Made by a program: the position numbers and the translations under genes. Positions 21,476-33,211 of a stretch of 64,000 nt of DNA are shown piece after piece (position 1 is the stretch's first letter; every line of letters starts with the position of its first letter). The notes under the pieces are model-generated. The model saw nothing but the letters and a program-made list of their open reading frames with translations. It ran no database searches and had not been told where the DNA came from. The stretch is from Lepidurus packardi (lineage: Eukaryota; Arthropoda; Branchiopoda; Notostraca; Triopsidae): assembly GCA_023053545.1 (NCBI GenBank), contig JAKZAN010000003.1:1267501-1331500 (forward strand), read 5' to 3'.

Positions 21476-24400
21476 TTAAGCAAGTGAATAATCATTTTCT
21501 GGATCTTCAGTGGACGTCTCAAGGAGGCACAATTTTACTGCAGGTCGCACGTACTCGCCCAACTTGGTTTTGATCCGCGCTGTTCGGATGATACCGTCTG
21601 GGCCAGGATAAACTTCAGTTATAACTCCCATTGGCCAATATCCTCTTGGGGATTGGTTGTCTATGATTAAAACCATGTCTCCCTTTTGATAGCTACGTTC
21701 TCTGGATGTCCACTTCTTTCTTTTAGCCAGATAGGGCAAGTATTCTTTGAGCCATCTTTTCCAAAAATGGTTTATCATAGCTTGTGCCATTCTCCATTTG
21801 CGACGTGAGCTTACTTCAGATGGCTCTATTACATCTGGGGGCAGGTTGGGATGGGCGTGTCCGAGGAGAAAGTGATTAGGGGTTAGGGGTTCTGCATCAG
21901 TTGGATCCACTGACAAGTGTGTTAATGGACGTCCATTTAACAGGCTTTCGATCTCGACCATTACAGTTTGGAGAACTTCTTCGTTCGTTGTTTGTTTTCC
22001 AAAAACTTTCTTTAAGGCGGATTTCGTTGATTTTACTAAACTTTCCCATGCTCCTCCAAAATGGGGTGCAGCAGGTGGGGAGAAATGCCATTTAACTTTT
22101 TTGCTGGCCAACAAACTTGTGATCTTGTCTTGATTTAACGCTTCTAACCCCAATCTTAGCTCTCGTTCTCCAGATGTTAAATTTGTTCCGTTGTCGCTGT
22201 ACATAACTGAGGGAGTTTGGCGACGGCTAACGAATCTTCTGTAGCACATTAAAAAAGAATCAGTATTCAACGTTCTTGCGATTTCAATATGAACTGCACG
22301 TGTGGTCAGGCATGTAAATAGGCAGCCCCACCGCTTTTCGTTGCTACGCTTAACTGCGACAAATAGGGGCCCGAAATAATCCACTCCAGTAAAAGTGAAA
22401 GGTGGCTCAAATGGAGTTGTTCTGCTTGTGGGAAGCGATGCCATCATTGGTGGTATAGGCTTTGGGTTACGTTGTTTACAGGCGAAGCAGCGATTAATGA
22501 CTTTGCGTATTGTAGCTCGTCCTTTCAGAACCCAATACTGACTTCTTATTTCATGCAACGTGCGTTCTATACTTGAATGGAACAGGCGTTGATGAACTTC
22601 TTGCGTTATTAACGTTGTAAGGTGGTGTTCACCGGGTAAAACAATTGGGTGTCTTGTTTCGTAACTTAGTGTGCTTTGGTCCAATCGTCCTCCAACGTGT
22701 AGAATATTCGTCTTGTCCAGAAATGGATCGAGTCCCGTCAAACGAGAACCTTTCGGTATTGCAGCTTGCTTCTGCAGATTCCGTTGGTCTTCTCCGAAAC
22801 ATTCTTGTTGACAAACTTTAATGCATGTGAGCAATGCAGATTCTAATTCGTCTGCGTCGAGCAATAATGAATTTGGTTGCGTTACCTTGCGTGTTGCGTT
22901 GACAAAACGGAGAACGTATGCGACGATTCGTTTTAGCTTGAGTATACTCGAGATTTTTTGTATCAACAAAGACACGGAGGAAGGGGATTGGTTCACAGCT
23001 CCTACCCAATTTTCAGAAATAATTTCGGCAGAAGAGTCTTTCGAAAGGCTTGTTTCCATGAATGAGGGAAATTTAATGGAAAATTTCCACAGGAAGTCTG
23101 GACCCTTAATCCATCTGCTTGAACACGTTAAACTTGTTGTACTGCTGTCTCTCGTACAGTCATCGGCAGGATTTTCTTTCCCTCGAACGTGGTGCCATTG
23201 ATTTGATTCGGTCCCTTCAAGAATTTCTCCCACACGATTTGCCACAAATACGTGAAAGCGATACTTCATGGAGTGAAGCCATTGTAGGACGGTCTGCGAA
23301 TCAGTCCAAAATATTACGTCGCGCAGGGACATTTGGATTTCGTTACAGCAGGTTTGTGCTAATCTGAGTCCAATAATGGCTCCTTGGAGTTCCAAACGAG
23401 GGATGGAAAGAGGTTTGATTGGAGCAACACGACTTTTGGCCATTACAAACCGTACGCTTATTGACTTGTCTTCGTAGGTATGACGTAAGTACGCTACAGC
23501 TCCATAACCAAGGGAGGATGCGTCGGTGAAGACATGAAGTTCGGTTTTCATTGGCATGGTTTTGTATCGAAGACATCGATTAATTTTGATATCATTTAAA
23601 GCTTGCAACTGGCCGGCCCATTTTTTCCACCGAATTAAAATGCTTTCAGGTAAAGGCTCGTCCCAGTTGCACCCAGAGCGCCATATGTCTTGAAGTAATG
23701 TTTTGTCAGAAAGCGTGACAGGACTCAAAAACCCTAAGGGATCGTAAATTGAGGCTACGGCACTTAGTATCTTTCTTTTGGTACAAACTTCGACCGGCAG
23801 GCTTATATTAAACTTGAAACAATCGATTTCACAATCCCATAATAAGCCTAAGGTACGTTCACTTGGAAGGTTTTCGAAGTCCAAATTTATGACGGGATTG
23901 CTTCTGTCTTCAACAGGAATAGCATTTAAAACGGCGCGAGATGATGTGAGCCACTTGGTAAGGCGAAAACCACCGCGCTGAAGTAAATTTCGTAGATCGT
24001 TGACAATCTTGATTGCTTCTTGTTCATCACTGACTGAATCGAGATAGTTGTCCACATAAAAACTGTTCTTGACTTTGGCACTTACGTTTCCAAACTCGGC
24101 TTCGTTATCTTTAGCAGTTTTTTGTAGTGCATATAAACAAGTCGTTGGTGACGATACCGCTCCAAAAACGTGCACAACCATCTGATACGTAAGAGGGGGT
24201 CTTTCAGATCCTGGTTTTCTCCACACGAAGCGAAAGGCTGACTGATCATCCCTTTTTACTAGTACCTGATGGTACGTCTTCTCGATGTCGGCACTTAATG
24301 GAACTGCATTCATTCTGAAACGTAGGAGGACTCCAATTGCGTTGGTAAGTAAATCGGGTCCTTTGAGTAGTGAGTCGTTCAAGCTTACCTCTCCACAGCG

Positions 24401-25173
24401 TGCCGAAGCGTCGAACACGACTCGAATCTTGTTTGATTTGTGCGGGTTAAGGACTGCGTGGTGGGGCAAGTACCATGTCTTCCGGTTGGTCCTTCTAATT
24501 CTTCGGGTAAAAGCTTCCTGGCGTGACCTAACTGGAGATATTCTTCAATAACCGCTGAATATTTCGTAGCCAAGTTATCGTCTTTCAATAATTTTCTTTC
24601 CAGAGCGAAAAGGCGTTTGAGAGCCAAAGCTCTGTTATTTGGAAGGTTGGGCTTGTCTTCTTTAAACATAAGCCCGCTTTCATATCTTCCATTGACGTTT
24701 TTCGTAGTTTCGTCCAAGATTTGCAGCGCCCTCTTATCTTCTTTATTAAGCAGTGGTTCCTTCTTTTGGATACCCATGATGTCAGTTTTCCAAAAGTTTT
24801 CAACTAACGACGCGAGTTCTCGATCAGGCTCACTTCGCAAAAAGTTTACATGACAGATTGCTTCATTATGTGCGGTTGTTGGTAACATTCCCGTCAAACA
24901 CCAGCCGAAAGGCGTTAAAGTTGCTCGAGGGCCTTTGGTTCCGGGAGGGGGTTTGCGTATGTCAAACTGTTCATGCACTTCTGGTCGATTCATTCCCAAC
25001 AGTACTGTGACGAGAGACGAATCTGTTGCAGCAATTGGTAAATCAGCCAGGTATTGCCAGTTCTTTCTTTCTTGCGGCCAATCTATCTTGCGGTAACTGA
25101 GGTTCAACGCTGGAACGGTATATGCATTTTCAATAGAGAATACGGTGTCGTTTTCTATGTTAGCAGCATCGAA
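21476..25173 (-). pseudogene. BEL-2 protease remnant, RT, RNase H, integrase
   Basis: The frame 25173-24385 carries post-protease sequence (IRKPPPGTKGPRATLTPFGW) and the start of RT. A one-base break at about 24480 leads into a 997-residue frame (24469-21476). It contains RT (SADIEKTYHQV), RNase H (HVFTDASSLGYGAVAY, WTDSQTVLQW), the integrase finger (RLFHSSIERTL...CFACKQ), integrase Asp residues in TGVDYFGP and YSDNGTNL, the Glu region PHFGGAWESLVK, and the BEL tail (SPRGYWPMGVI). The RT box reads FYVDNYLDS instead of YVDD, losing a catalytic Asp. The DSGS protease core is absent. Confidence 0.92.
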
Positions 25174-25178
25174 ACTTA

Positions 25179-27176
25179 CTAAGCGACTGGTGAAATTAGG
25201 CGACCATTTGCACGAAGCTGAATGGGAATTACGGATAGTAAGGTCACATTGGTCTCCGCAGCTGCTCCAATGTGCCCTACTTGTTTACGTTCAGGTTCTT
25301 GGGTATTACTGTATCTGATGCTTATACGGGGTGCATCGTGGAGCAAAGGATTATGCTTGCCTTTGCAGCCGGAAACTGTGCAAGTCACGTTGCGTCGGCA
25401 ATCCTTTGACAGGTGCCCAGGAATTAAGCAGCGAAAACAGCAATTAGAGTCTTTGACGATCGTGATTCTCTCTTCCTTTGGTAAGGCTTCAAATTCGGAA
25501 CAATGTTGGAGTCGGTGTTGTGCCTTGCATAATACACATTTATTGAAATTTGACGGGGCTTGGTCCTCTGACGTAGTTAATATAGTTGGTGGCTTTTCCC
25601 TGAAGTCGTTGGTTTTCCGGTAATGCTTGGTCTTGGGCTGCTTTTGGGCTTCTGAGAAAACCGAAGCAGGCTGGATCAAAGTTTCGCCCATAACCACCTT
25701 TTCTAACCACTCGTCAAAGTCCAAAAGGTTTGGCATTCTTTCAAATTCGATAAGGTGTTGACCCCACAGTCTACGAAGGTAATTAGGTAGCTTATCCCGC
25801 ACTTGATTCAAGATAGACGGAGCCAGTAGGTCTTGTTCGTATCCTGCTTCTTTCATCAGGGTTACGGCATCATGTACTTCCGCAAAGAAATCATGCAAGG
25901 CGAGAAAATCGTCACCTTTTACTGCCGGGATGTTTACAAGATTTTGAATGTAAGCGTCCGATACTAGCATTGGATGTCCATACCTCTTTTGTAACCGTTG
26001 CAACGCTCGGGGATACATGAAAGGACTCTGCAATGCCTGTGAGATAGTTTTCCGTATGTTCGGAGCTAAAAGTTCGCGGAGATACGTTAAGCGTTGGGCA
26101 TTATCGGATACGACATCATGGACCATGCTTTTAAATGAAGCAAGAAACATAGGCCACTCTTTTGGATCTCCTGAAAAGGTTCTTAGCTGTAATTTGGACA
26201 AATGGTTCGTTTGCCTTTGCGAAATTTCGTAAGCTTCGACGTTTCTTTCAATGTCATAAATCCATGCGTCTGAGTTCGGAACAAACGGTGGCGTTGCTTC
26301 TTCATTCTTGATGCTCGGCTGTCCATAGTTCACTTTACTTGGCTTGTTCCAGGAAACTTCTTTGTTCATGGGAAACGTTTCAAATTTCTTTTCGGCGATC
26401 TTTCTGTTTAACAGTTTCAGCTTTTCTTGTGCCTTCGAAATTTCCCTTAGCGTTTCTTGTTGCCAACGTCTAGGGTTTGTTGACTTTGGGTCGTTAGGAC
26501 CGAGCGTTTTCTTGTACTCAGCTTCACTCGTTCGAACCGGACATGGAGTTTCCAGGAAGTCATCGTCGAACTCCACTTCTTCTAGTAGCTTGTCTAAAAT
26601 TGTCTCTTCACAGAGGACGGTATTGACAATAGGCCATTCGTTACATAAAATGCGTCCTTCGGTTTCTTCGCATATTCTATGCTCTTCTTGTTGCTGGGTC
26701 TCGGAGTCGGCCTTTTCATGGCCAGGGCGTTTGGGGCGTCGTAATTCTGTCTGAGGAATTGATTACGCGGATTTAGCCGAAGGGGTTGATTTTATAGAGT
26801 TATCGGTTACTGACGAGGGAGTTTCGTTTGCTCGCGAGTTAAAGTAATCGTCGATTTGGTTAAGACAGATAGACACTTTTTTCGCTACTTGGGAATAGTA
26901 AACTTCGCGATTTTTACGTTGTTCGCCGATGAGCCCTTGGGCTTCGATGAATTGTTCATTGATGTTATGCAATTTGGTCAAGCCTTCTGAAAGGTGCCTT
27001 TTAAGTACTTTGAGGGCGCTTCTGCTTCCACGAATTTCTACGTGGTCTTGAATTTCATTAATTAGCTTCTCGATTGCTTGTTTAGCGTCTGTTCGGAAGC
27101 TTCGTAGGACGGCGACACCGTCTTGCGTCGTCGAATCTTGCTGTGAATCGTAGGCTCTAGCTTCAGCAGTAGCCAT
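25179..27176 (-). pseudogene. BEL-2 gag with one in-frame stop
   Basis: ATG 27176 begins MATAEARAYDSQQD. A single TAA at 26763-26765 interrupts the frame, and coding continues in the same frame to 25179. The protein has the BEL gag helical core (LRTFSGDPKEWPMFLASF, LRELLAPNIRK) and zinc knuckles (CCFRCLIPGHLSKDC and CTVSGCKGKHNPLLH). It ends abruptly at LRANGRLISPVA, just where the protease should begin. Gag forms the particle. The stop may be a mutation or, less likely, a readthrough site. Confidence 0.88.
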
Positions 27177-27263
27177 TTCTTCAGTTTTGACTTAACTTGA
27201 AGCGTAACGTGTAGGAAAATTGCAAACGTGCAATAAAACTTTACTTTTACCTTGGGGAAACGT

Positions 27264-27284
27264 CGTTTCCCGGTCGATGCACCA
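27264..27284 (-). promoter_or_regulatory. BEL-2 primer binding site (tRNA-Gly-like)
   Basis: Minus strand TGGTGCATCGACCGGGAA lies three bases inside the 5' LTR. It is complementary to a tRNA 3' end of glycine type, with about two mismatches to the usual arthropod tRNA-Gly sequence. The Gypsy element at 43593 has the same site. Confidence 0.65.
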
Positions 27285-27287
27285 AAA

Positions 27288-27632
27288 TGGTCCCTACTTC
27301 CCAAGTCCGTAATGATGCCACGCGTTATGACTTGGGTGGACCGGGAATTTGTACTTGCGTTGACACAATGAATATAATGCACCGTGATGTTAGAAAACTT
27401 GAGTATATTTTGGATCAATACAAGCAACTAGCTCAGCTCCGGCTAACTCTTCGACCAAGAATGACCCCCCAGACCCTCCAGCAAGAAGAATTTAAAAAGG
27501 GTTTAGGCCTAGGAAGGGCCATAGAATCGCTGACCTGAGGTCAGCGTGCACAAAACCGGAATGTCCTGGTCCTGCCCATCCTAGGCCTTTTTACAAGCAT
27601 ATTTTCCTTTCCGGACTTAGGGTCCGGAAACA
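27288..27632 (-). repeat. BEL-2 LTR (5' in element orientation)
   Basis: Partner of 21062-21406. Differences are only CTAGCTC for CTAACTC and AGAATC for AGACTC. Confidence 0.95.
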
Positions 27633-27637
27633 ATAGC

Positions 27638-28458
27638 CATCAACTCTAACATTCTGTCTTTTCTTTCCTCGTCTTTTCTGCTCCGCTCTTCTTCCCTTTG
27701 CAAGCTCTTCTTCTTCTTTTTGACGGCGTTCCTCTTCTCTCTGGTGACGTTCTTCCTCTTTCGCGCACAAGGCCTCGTCCTTCTCTTTCCTTTCGTTCAA
27801 GTTGAGCAAAATTTGACGCTGCAGCTCCAGATATTCTGCATCGTGCTCAAGGAAACTCGGCAGCACAGTTTCCAAGCCTTTCGTTTCCAATAGGTCCCTT
27901 CGCTTTTGTGGACGCGATGGAGTTTCTGAAAGATGCGATTGTTCGCTTGGTGTTTTTATATTTATACAAAATTAGCTTCCTATATAGTGCCTAAACTAAG
28001 TACCATCGGAATCACGGAGAAGAACTAGGACTTCTTGAAATAGTTCTTCCGAGGGAGTAGAACATGTGGCCATGGACGGAGCTGGGGACACGGAATCCAA
28101 TTGGGTTTGAAGATTGAAGGCCTCAATTGGGTTTGAAGATGGGCGTTTACCTAGCACTAGGTTCACCTCCTCAAAAAACGGGTTGTCGTAAGTATCAGCG
28201 TCGCCTGCTCCACTTGCGGAAATAATCTTAAGGGATTCTCGGTATTCCCGTTTCAAATTCCGAATTTTCTCTCGAATTTGTTCCCAAGAACGTGGGAAAT
28301 TATGCTGAGACATCTTGGTCACCAATTCTTTAAAAACGGGCTCCTATCTTGCCATCCCGTCAAACTTGGCCTGCATTTCAGTATCTCCCCAAATGCTTAT
28401 TAAAAACTTGGTCTCTTCTGCTCCCCAGTTGATCCGTCTTCGGTTTGGGTCATTCATT
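27638..28458 (-). pseudogene. H2 Myb/SANT-like DNA-binding gene
   Basis: ATG 28458 opens a trihelix/Myb-SANT-like domain: INWGAEETKFLISIWGD and, later, SWEQIREKIRNLKREYRESL. An in-frame TAG near 28350 (after GMAR) breaks it. The tail of exon 1 ends near 28000 and an intron follows. Exon 2 (to 27638) encodes a Glu/Lys-rich coiled coil (EERHQREEERRQKEEEELAK). This is the standard second Harbinger protein, which brings the transposase to the terminal repeats. BEL-2 interrupts it close to its end. Confidence 0.75.
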
Positions 28459-28810
28459 ATGAATCTATGTTTGCAGTACAGAAGTTAGAAATAGTCCTCG
28501 TAAGCATTATTTATAAATACAATAGTATATATACTTTCTATATTCTGGAAAACACTTAAGTAAAAGGGTAAGGACAGCTTCATAAAAACAGCGTTTATTT
28601 ACTATGCACGTAACCCCCTCTCATGGCGTTGCGTAGTAGCTTCGTAACACGAAACTGAGGGGTCTAACACAGAAGCAAAAAGGGGTTAGCTGGCACGACG
28701 ACTAACACGACTTGTAACACGGCTTTGCCTATGGAAACAGTCGTGTTAACTGATCGGTGCTAATTTTGGTCTTTAACACGGGTTAAGATGGCAATGGAAA
28801 CACACCCTCA

Positions 28811-30053
28811 GTCTCCCAAAAGGACTTCACGCTCTCGCTCTCGCTTCACGCTCTTCACGTGTAGATCTTCGAAAGTTATGTTCATGATATTACGCTTCCC
28901 GGGGCCCAGGGACCTCACTTGAACTGGTCCCCTCAGGCTCCATCCAAACGGAGTCAGCAGTGCGCGAGGCCCTCTTATGCCGGGAGGCGGTTTTCGTACT
29001 TCTTCGTAGTCGAGTGCTTCAGGTACATCTGTGCCTATAGAAACAGTTACCTCACCATGCTCAGCTTCGTCCAAAGGAATATCCCGCAAGTGGGGCCAGG
29101 TCTGCTGCAGATGGGAGATATTTCGCTTGCGGAAGGTCGACACCAGCTCCGGGACTGCTGTGGCTTCATCGGCTCTAAAGACATTCTTTCCATCAAGCGA
29201 CGCGATCAGGAAATACACAGTTTGGGTCATAATCTTCGGGTCACTCACTTTAAACGTCTTAAGCTCTGTCTCCTCCATTGGACCCTTCAGGCGGAATTTG
29301 CGGGCTACGTCTCGACGGAGAAGCGTCCCATTGCTCCCGGGGTCCAGAAGAGCAAATGTATTAAAGCTTCTACCGTTGGCTCGGAGCTGGACCGGTACGA
29401 CACAAAGCAGCGACACTTTGCGGCGTTTCGTCTCCGGAGAGAAATCTTCGCTCTTGTAGCAGCTAATGTTGTTCACCGCGATCGGCTCTTGGTCAGAATT
29501 CGCTGGTGTCTTGAATTCGCCTTTCTTGGAATACCTAGGTAGCCGGTGAAGTAGCGTGTGATGCTTTGCTGTACACCCAACCTCCCCACAAACGGTTTTG
29601 GTGGAGCAATCCTTGGCTAGGTGACCCCCTCCTAAGCAGCGGAAGCAGAGTACTTTGTTTTTTGCCTGACTCGCACGCTCTCCGATCGGTAGGGCTGCAA
29701 AGGACTTACAAACGGTAACGTCATGCTCAGGCTTTTTACAGTAAAGGCATTCGGGTCGGACGTCGCGGCCGGTGGCAAGTACATTAAGTTCCCTAGGCAC
29801 CCTTCTCCGTCCCTTCGGTTTAGAAGCACCGCGCTTCGTTTTCGCCTTATGATCCTTCTTGTCTTCGTCGGAGTCGTCGGTATCCGGTATCGTGCGGACA
29901 TGGCTCGCGGCGGCCACTTTGGTCTCCAACCAAGAGTCGAAGTCCAGAAGGTTTGGCGACCGGGGTTGTAACCTTTCGATCTCCTCTCTCCATTGGTTCA
30001 ACAAGGTCGACGGGAGCTTATCTTTCAGCTGTTCGATCAAAGCTGTTGACTTA
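28811..30053 (-). pseudogene. BEL-1 gag C-terminus and protease (middle part)
   Basis: The frame 30067-28808 begins within H1 terminal bases and from 30053 is BEL-1 proper. It shows the end of the gag core (LLNQWREEIERLQ), zinc knuckles (CLYCKKPEHDVTVC, CFRCLGGGHLAKDC) and a retropepsin-type protease with ALLDPGSNGTLL, the active-site Asp in a DPGS variant of DSGS. A GAGAGC-type simple repeat near 28840-28860 appears to shift the frame just before the link to RT. H2 then separates it from 19338. Confidence 0.85.
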
Positions 30054-30421
30054 GGGCCTATTCCCACTTAGCGCATAAGAGCATAACAGCTGCATAAGCG
30101 AGGCACAAGGAAGGGAAAGGTGAACTATAGACTTTCAAGGGTTTCAGCTAACTTCCATAGCTTCACCGACAGAAAGGGGTTGGGCTAAAGAAGGGGGTTG
30201 AGTAAGTTATGAAAGGTATTGTAAAGAAATACCTAATACGTGTAGCTAGTTGTGAGCAAACAACTGTAACCTTTTTCCGACTTTTAAAAAGCACAATTTT
30301 TCCAAGAAATGTTATTGTAAACAATTGACTTTCCCCAAATCCGGTTGAAGCTCAAACAAGCACGCAACGTTCATTTGGTGTTCGTCTTTTAATGGTGTAA
30401 AAACAATCGAACGGAGTGGAA

Positions 30422-31435
30422 ATGTCAAATCCAAATGTTTCGGATGAAGTTTTTATTAACGCGTATTGCAAGTACTACGTGCTTTTTAACTCGAAGGAGA
30501 AAAGCTTCAAAGACGTGAACGTACGAGAGAGCGCGCTGAAAAGTATCGCGCATGATATTGGATTAAGTAATTGTGCAAACAAAAATTTATTCTGAAAAAA
30601 ATATTAAGTCTCAAAAAGAATGGATTTGTTAATAGACGATTGCAGAATAGACGAACTGGAGCAGCGTTTCAAACGGTTGAGGTTGAAATTCGTACGTTTG
30701 TGTAAAAGAGCAGGGCTTTTACGAAGCGGATCTGCTGCCAAACCTTTCAATCCCCGAGAAAAATGGGATTTATACCCGCTTTTTGATTCCTTATTTGGAG
30801 TACATATATTATCAAGAGGGTATTGAAAATTTAAAAAAAAATTTTAATAAATTACCAGGATTTACATATGTCATAGCAAACGTAGCACTAATGTTGCCGT
30901 TCCCTTGAGTGCTGACGAGAACGAATCCAGCGAAGAAGAAATTAACATTGCAGAAGGAAACGAAGAGGTCGTGCAAAGCAAAAGAACGACGTGTATTTCT
31001 CCAGGAAACGCTTTGGAAGACAGCGACAAAGATAATACTTTTGCAACGCAGGGTTCAGATGCTACTTTTCCTTCCCTTCGTAGTCAAGGTAGAAGATTAG
31101 TCTAGAAAATTAATTATACATAAGTTTAAAACATTAGGAATAAACGTTGGTGCTTCCACCTCTCGAAGTACGATGAGTACCAAGAAGAAGCGCAAGTCGA
31201 ATGATGACTTGGAAGTTACAATGTGCGAAACTTTCGCAATTCAGTCCAGCCATATCCAATGCCAGGCAAAAGAAAATGATGAGCTTGACTTCGTCATGAA
31301 GCACTACGCAAAAAGTTAAAGCGGTTGCCGTCTAATCAATCCGAGGAGATTCTCTGGCACTTTGAAAGAATGTTGATGGAGGCAGAATTGCAGAATCGGG
31401 TAGCACTTACAGATCGTGATACCGAGAGTGACTAA
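30422..31435 (+). CDS. H1 MADF-BESS DNA-binding protein, probably spliced
   Basis: ATG 30422 begins a MADF domain (EVFINAYCKYYVLFNSKEKS), interrupted by a likely intron ending TTGCAG at about 30645. The second part gives ELEQRFKRLRLKFVRLCKRA and KWDLYPLFDSL, the MADF C-terminal half. An acidic Ser/Glu stretch follows (30905-31105). At 31290-31435 there is a BESS-like end (LDFVMKHYAK, then LPSNQSEEILWHFERMLMEAE) in shifted frames, so either more introns or small lesions are present. Harbinger elements of this type use such a protein as transposase partner. Exact splice sites are uncertain. Confidence 0.65.
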
Positions 31436-31712
31436 TGGAACCTCTATGGTTTACTTAATCATGACAATTTCTAATTTTATCCCTTTAGTCTTTGTTCTAA
31501 AATCCTATAAAATTATTTTTTCAACCCTGTGTGTTTCCATTATTAGTTTTAAATAATTGACGTCTTTTTATAACTCACGTTACTCGGAAAACATATTCTT
31601 TGTTTATTGCGTACTGCACGAAATTTATCGACGCAGAAAATAAAAATTCTAAGTAAAGTAAACTTGTACTACCCAGTCCCATATGTGAGCTTAAACTTTA
31701 TACATCATCTCT

Positions 31713-33052
31713 TCAAGAAGTTCTCTTTACGTAATCATTTTGCCATGGGACACATCCTTTATTAACAAAATACTTTGCGTAAATATTCCGAACATTTACC
31801 GCTTGAAGGAGGCTATTCTCAGGCATGGTGTTCGCATCTTCTTCAGGATAAACATCATTTTGATAATTCTGCACAACACTAGATTTGACAACTTTCGCTC
31901 CTTGCTTTGACTTCATAATATAGTTATGCAATAGCACACATGCCTTTACAAATATTACTACATATTCAGGGGTTGCGTGAATAAGAGTTGTGAGTATCCT
32001 CCAACGTTCTGACAAGATGCCAAACGCCCTCTCAACCGTTCTTCGGGCTCGAGAGAGGCGGTAGTTGAATACTATTTCTTCATGACTTAATCGGCCAGTA
32101 CCCCTACCTGGGTATGGCCGTAGAATTTGTTGGTCTAAAGGAAAGGCTTCATCGGCACAAATACATAGGGCTAGATCATTTCCGAGTTTTGAAGTTTAGC
32201 GGGTCTCGGAATGTTGAGTTTTCCTTTCCGCAGGGCTTTACGGAATATGGAAGCCTCAAATATACCCCCATCACTTTCCTTTCCAAACGCGCCGATATCC
32301 AAAATTGTAAAACAGTAGTCCGCATCGCAAGCAGCGAGCATTACAATATTAAAATAATGTTTATAATTGAAGTACAGGGATCCAGACCTAGGAGGTGCTC
32401 TTATGAGTACGTGCTTCCCATCAATAGCTCCTAGGCAGGCAGTTTGGGAAATTCCATCATTTCTCAAATCTTTGGCTTACTGATCTCCAGTTTACGCTGT
32501 CAGGACTTCGGAGGTACTCATCTAGTAAAGAATTGTAGATCGCAACCGAGACTTCCCGTATAATCTTGCACACAGTACTGTGTCCACATCGAAAAGAAAA
32601 GGCGAGGAACCTCTGTGACTCGCCTGATGCCAGATACCGTAACGTGATCGAGAGTTTCTCTCCTGTTGAGATATATTTTGCAATTAATAGTGTATTTTAG
32701 TTATTAGTTATCCATATCTTATAGAGAAATTACCAACGGAAATTGCCTTTCGAAATTTCGTGTCTGGTTTCTTGATTTTAGGACCAATTTTGTTCAGCAA
32801 GTCATCAAACATGCTCGAGCTCACTCGTAAATAAACGGTAAACATCCTTGGGTCCTTCAGTCTCAAGTTTGGTATCAAGGCATTCACTAAACTGCAGTCG
32901 GTTAGCTTCATTACAATAGGACCTAGTCCATAGCTTTTTTTCCTCCGCATAACAATAACATGTAAGCCACAGTAATAGCCCCCGGGAAAGAAGAGAAGTA
33001 AATTGCCATGTCCATGGCTGGTAAAATAGCTCACTCTTTGTTTATGGTTCAA
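31713..33052 (-). pseudogene. H1 Harbinger transposase, broken
   Basis: The N-terminal frame (33052-32708) reads RRKKSYGLGPIVMKL and RMFTVYLRVSSSMFDDLLNK, the standard start of this family. The middle frame contains CGHSTVCKIIREV, and a TGA near 32462 precedes a one-base shift into 32467-32171. That piece has GAIDGKHVLIRAP, the first Asp, and FNYKHYFNIVMLAACDADY, then GIFEASIF. The C-terminal part is 32015-31713 (ERWRILTT, VKACVLLHNYI). Stop plus frameshift make it inactive. Confidence 0.85.
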
Positions 33053-33211
33053 TAGTCCTTGTTTACTAACATTTCACCTTCCTGTCTAATTGGGCGGATC
33101 TTCGTAATTAATTTGGCTCCGCCACTGGCTCACAAATGACAACAGGTAGGCCCACGGAGGCATAGCACGATCATAAGCACAAGGCCTTATGCGCTAAGTG
33201 GGAATAGGCCT

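Larger units (their letters stand above)
21062..27632 (-). mobile_element. BEL-2: younger BEL/Pao element nested in H2
   Basis: The 345-bp LTRs at 21062-21406 and 27288-27632 differ at only two positions (0.6%). A perfect 5-bp target duplication ATAGC flanks the element (21057-21061, 27633-27637). Gag, RT, RNase H and integrase are present in order. The protease core is missing, and stops and frameshifts are present, so it would need help in trans. Confidence 0.95.
19339..28807. mobile_element. H2: PIF/Harbinger DNA transposon inserted in BEL-1, itself hosting BEL-2
   Basis: The ends are inverted repeats beginning GGGTGTGTTTCCA (19339) and its complement ending at 28807. The terminal 17 bp agree except for one base. 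TCA flanks both ends (19336-19338, 28808-28810), the 3-bp duplication expected of Harbinger. It carries the usual two genes on opposite strands: a DDE transposase at 20057-20917 (+) and a Myb/SANT-like gene at 28458-27638 (-). BEL-2 sits inside the second gene. Confidence 0.92.
30054..33211. mobile_element. H1: PIF/Harbinger DNA transposon inserted in BEL-1 gag
   Basis: Terminal inverted repeats of 26 bp (GGCCTATTCCCACTTAGCGC... and its complement) differ only at the outermost base. TTA flanks both sides (30051-30053, 33212-33214), matching the Harbinger TWA preference. It carries a MADF-type gene (+) and a DDE transposase (-). This is a different family from H2. Confidence 0.93.

Noticed and set aside
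26763-26765. Programmed stop-codon readthrough in BEL-2 gag
   Set aside because: The frame does continue after TAA, but the element has several other lesions, so a simple nonsense mutation is the better explanation.
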